Origin: Lucinisca nassula
Taxonomy: Eukaryota; Mollusca; Bivalvia; Lucinida; Lucinidae
NCBI GenBank assembly: GCA_963580285.1
Contig: CAUZLF010000247.1
Span: 99,134-163,133, forward strand
Direction of reading: 5' to 3'
Length of the DNA stretch: 64,000 bases
Translations under genes and position numbers: made by a program
Part shown: piece after piece, positions 64,000 through 64,000 of the stretch
How positions within the stretch are numbered: position 1 is the first letter of the stretch
Layout: every line of letters starts with the position of its first letter
Notes under the pieces: generated by a model
Databases searched by the model: none
Seen by the model: only the letters and a program-made list of their open reading frames with translations
Told to the model about the DNA's origin: nothing

Positions 64000-64000
64000 T

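Overview
This is non-coding, repeat-saturated animal DNA, almost certainly from a bivalve mollusc. The evidence is the density of interspersed elements built around 140-170 bp core satellites (pearl / Helentron-associated type, with TTAGCTCACC-like ends), several tRNA-headed SINE families, palindromic MITEs, and Penelope-like (Naiad-type) retroelements of the kind reported in clams. The lineage (heterodont, perhaps dreissenid or venerid) is inference; no species marker is visible. There are no operons, rRNA genes, CRISPR arrays or bacterial genes.

Layout. 1-11 kb: satellite-core elements (about 140, 143, 155/320 and 165 bp units), a LINE 3' fragment, tRNA-SINEs, and a possible host or domesticated exon interrupted by a terminal-inverted-repeat element. 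11-21 kb: MITEs, SINEs, one candidate first exon (minus, 13590-13775), LINE fragments, and an inverted pair of C-rich/G-rich minisatellites. 21.5-25.2 kb: a 3.6 kb element made of about 20 copies of a 167 bp unit. 25-32 kb: SINEs, decayed LINE pieces (endonuclease/RT, RNase H), Naiad 3' ends, and a 161 bp-unit array. 32-47 kb: a CRE-bearing palindromic element, paired 290 bp repeats, duplicated exon-like sequence at 38-40 kb, a 160 bp-unit array, a three-level nest (Naiad in a TA-flanked TIR element inside another), and a dense hairpin-MITE cluster. 47-64 kb: a field of 5'-truncated Naiad copies in both orientations with foldback MITEs, two LDL-receptor class A exons (55158-55240 and 59752-59871, plus strand), and a long Naiad copy (61171 to the window end).

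Host genes. The only convincing host coding sequence is the pair of LDLa exons. Their phases match (phase 1 out, phase 1 in), so they probably are consecutive exons of one LDLa-repeat protein, which would make 55-60 kb an intron full of transposons. Candidate exons at 6.6, 13.6 and 39.3-39.7 kb are weaker and not identified.

Most notable signal. The long Naiad copy has a 752-codon frame (61172-63427) with linker CxC motif and complete RT motifs, broken by one in-frame UGA at 61925-61927. That codon falls where related Naiad proteins, as I remember them, carry cysteine. This is the pattern expected if the retrotransposon encodes selenocysteine. Selenoprotein Naiads in clams have, to my recollection, been described (Craig and colleagues, 2021), so this would be an instance rather than a new class. 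Further structure in the 3' UTR family (a covarying hairpin, a hammerhead-like core, repeated end-to-internal junctions) seems less explored.
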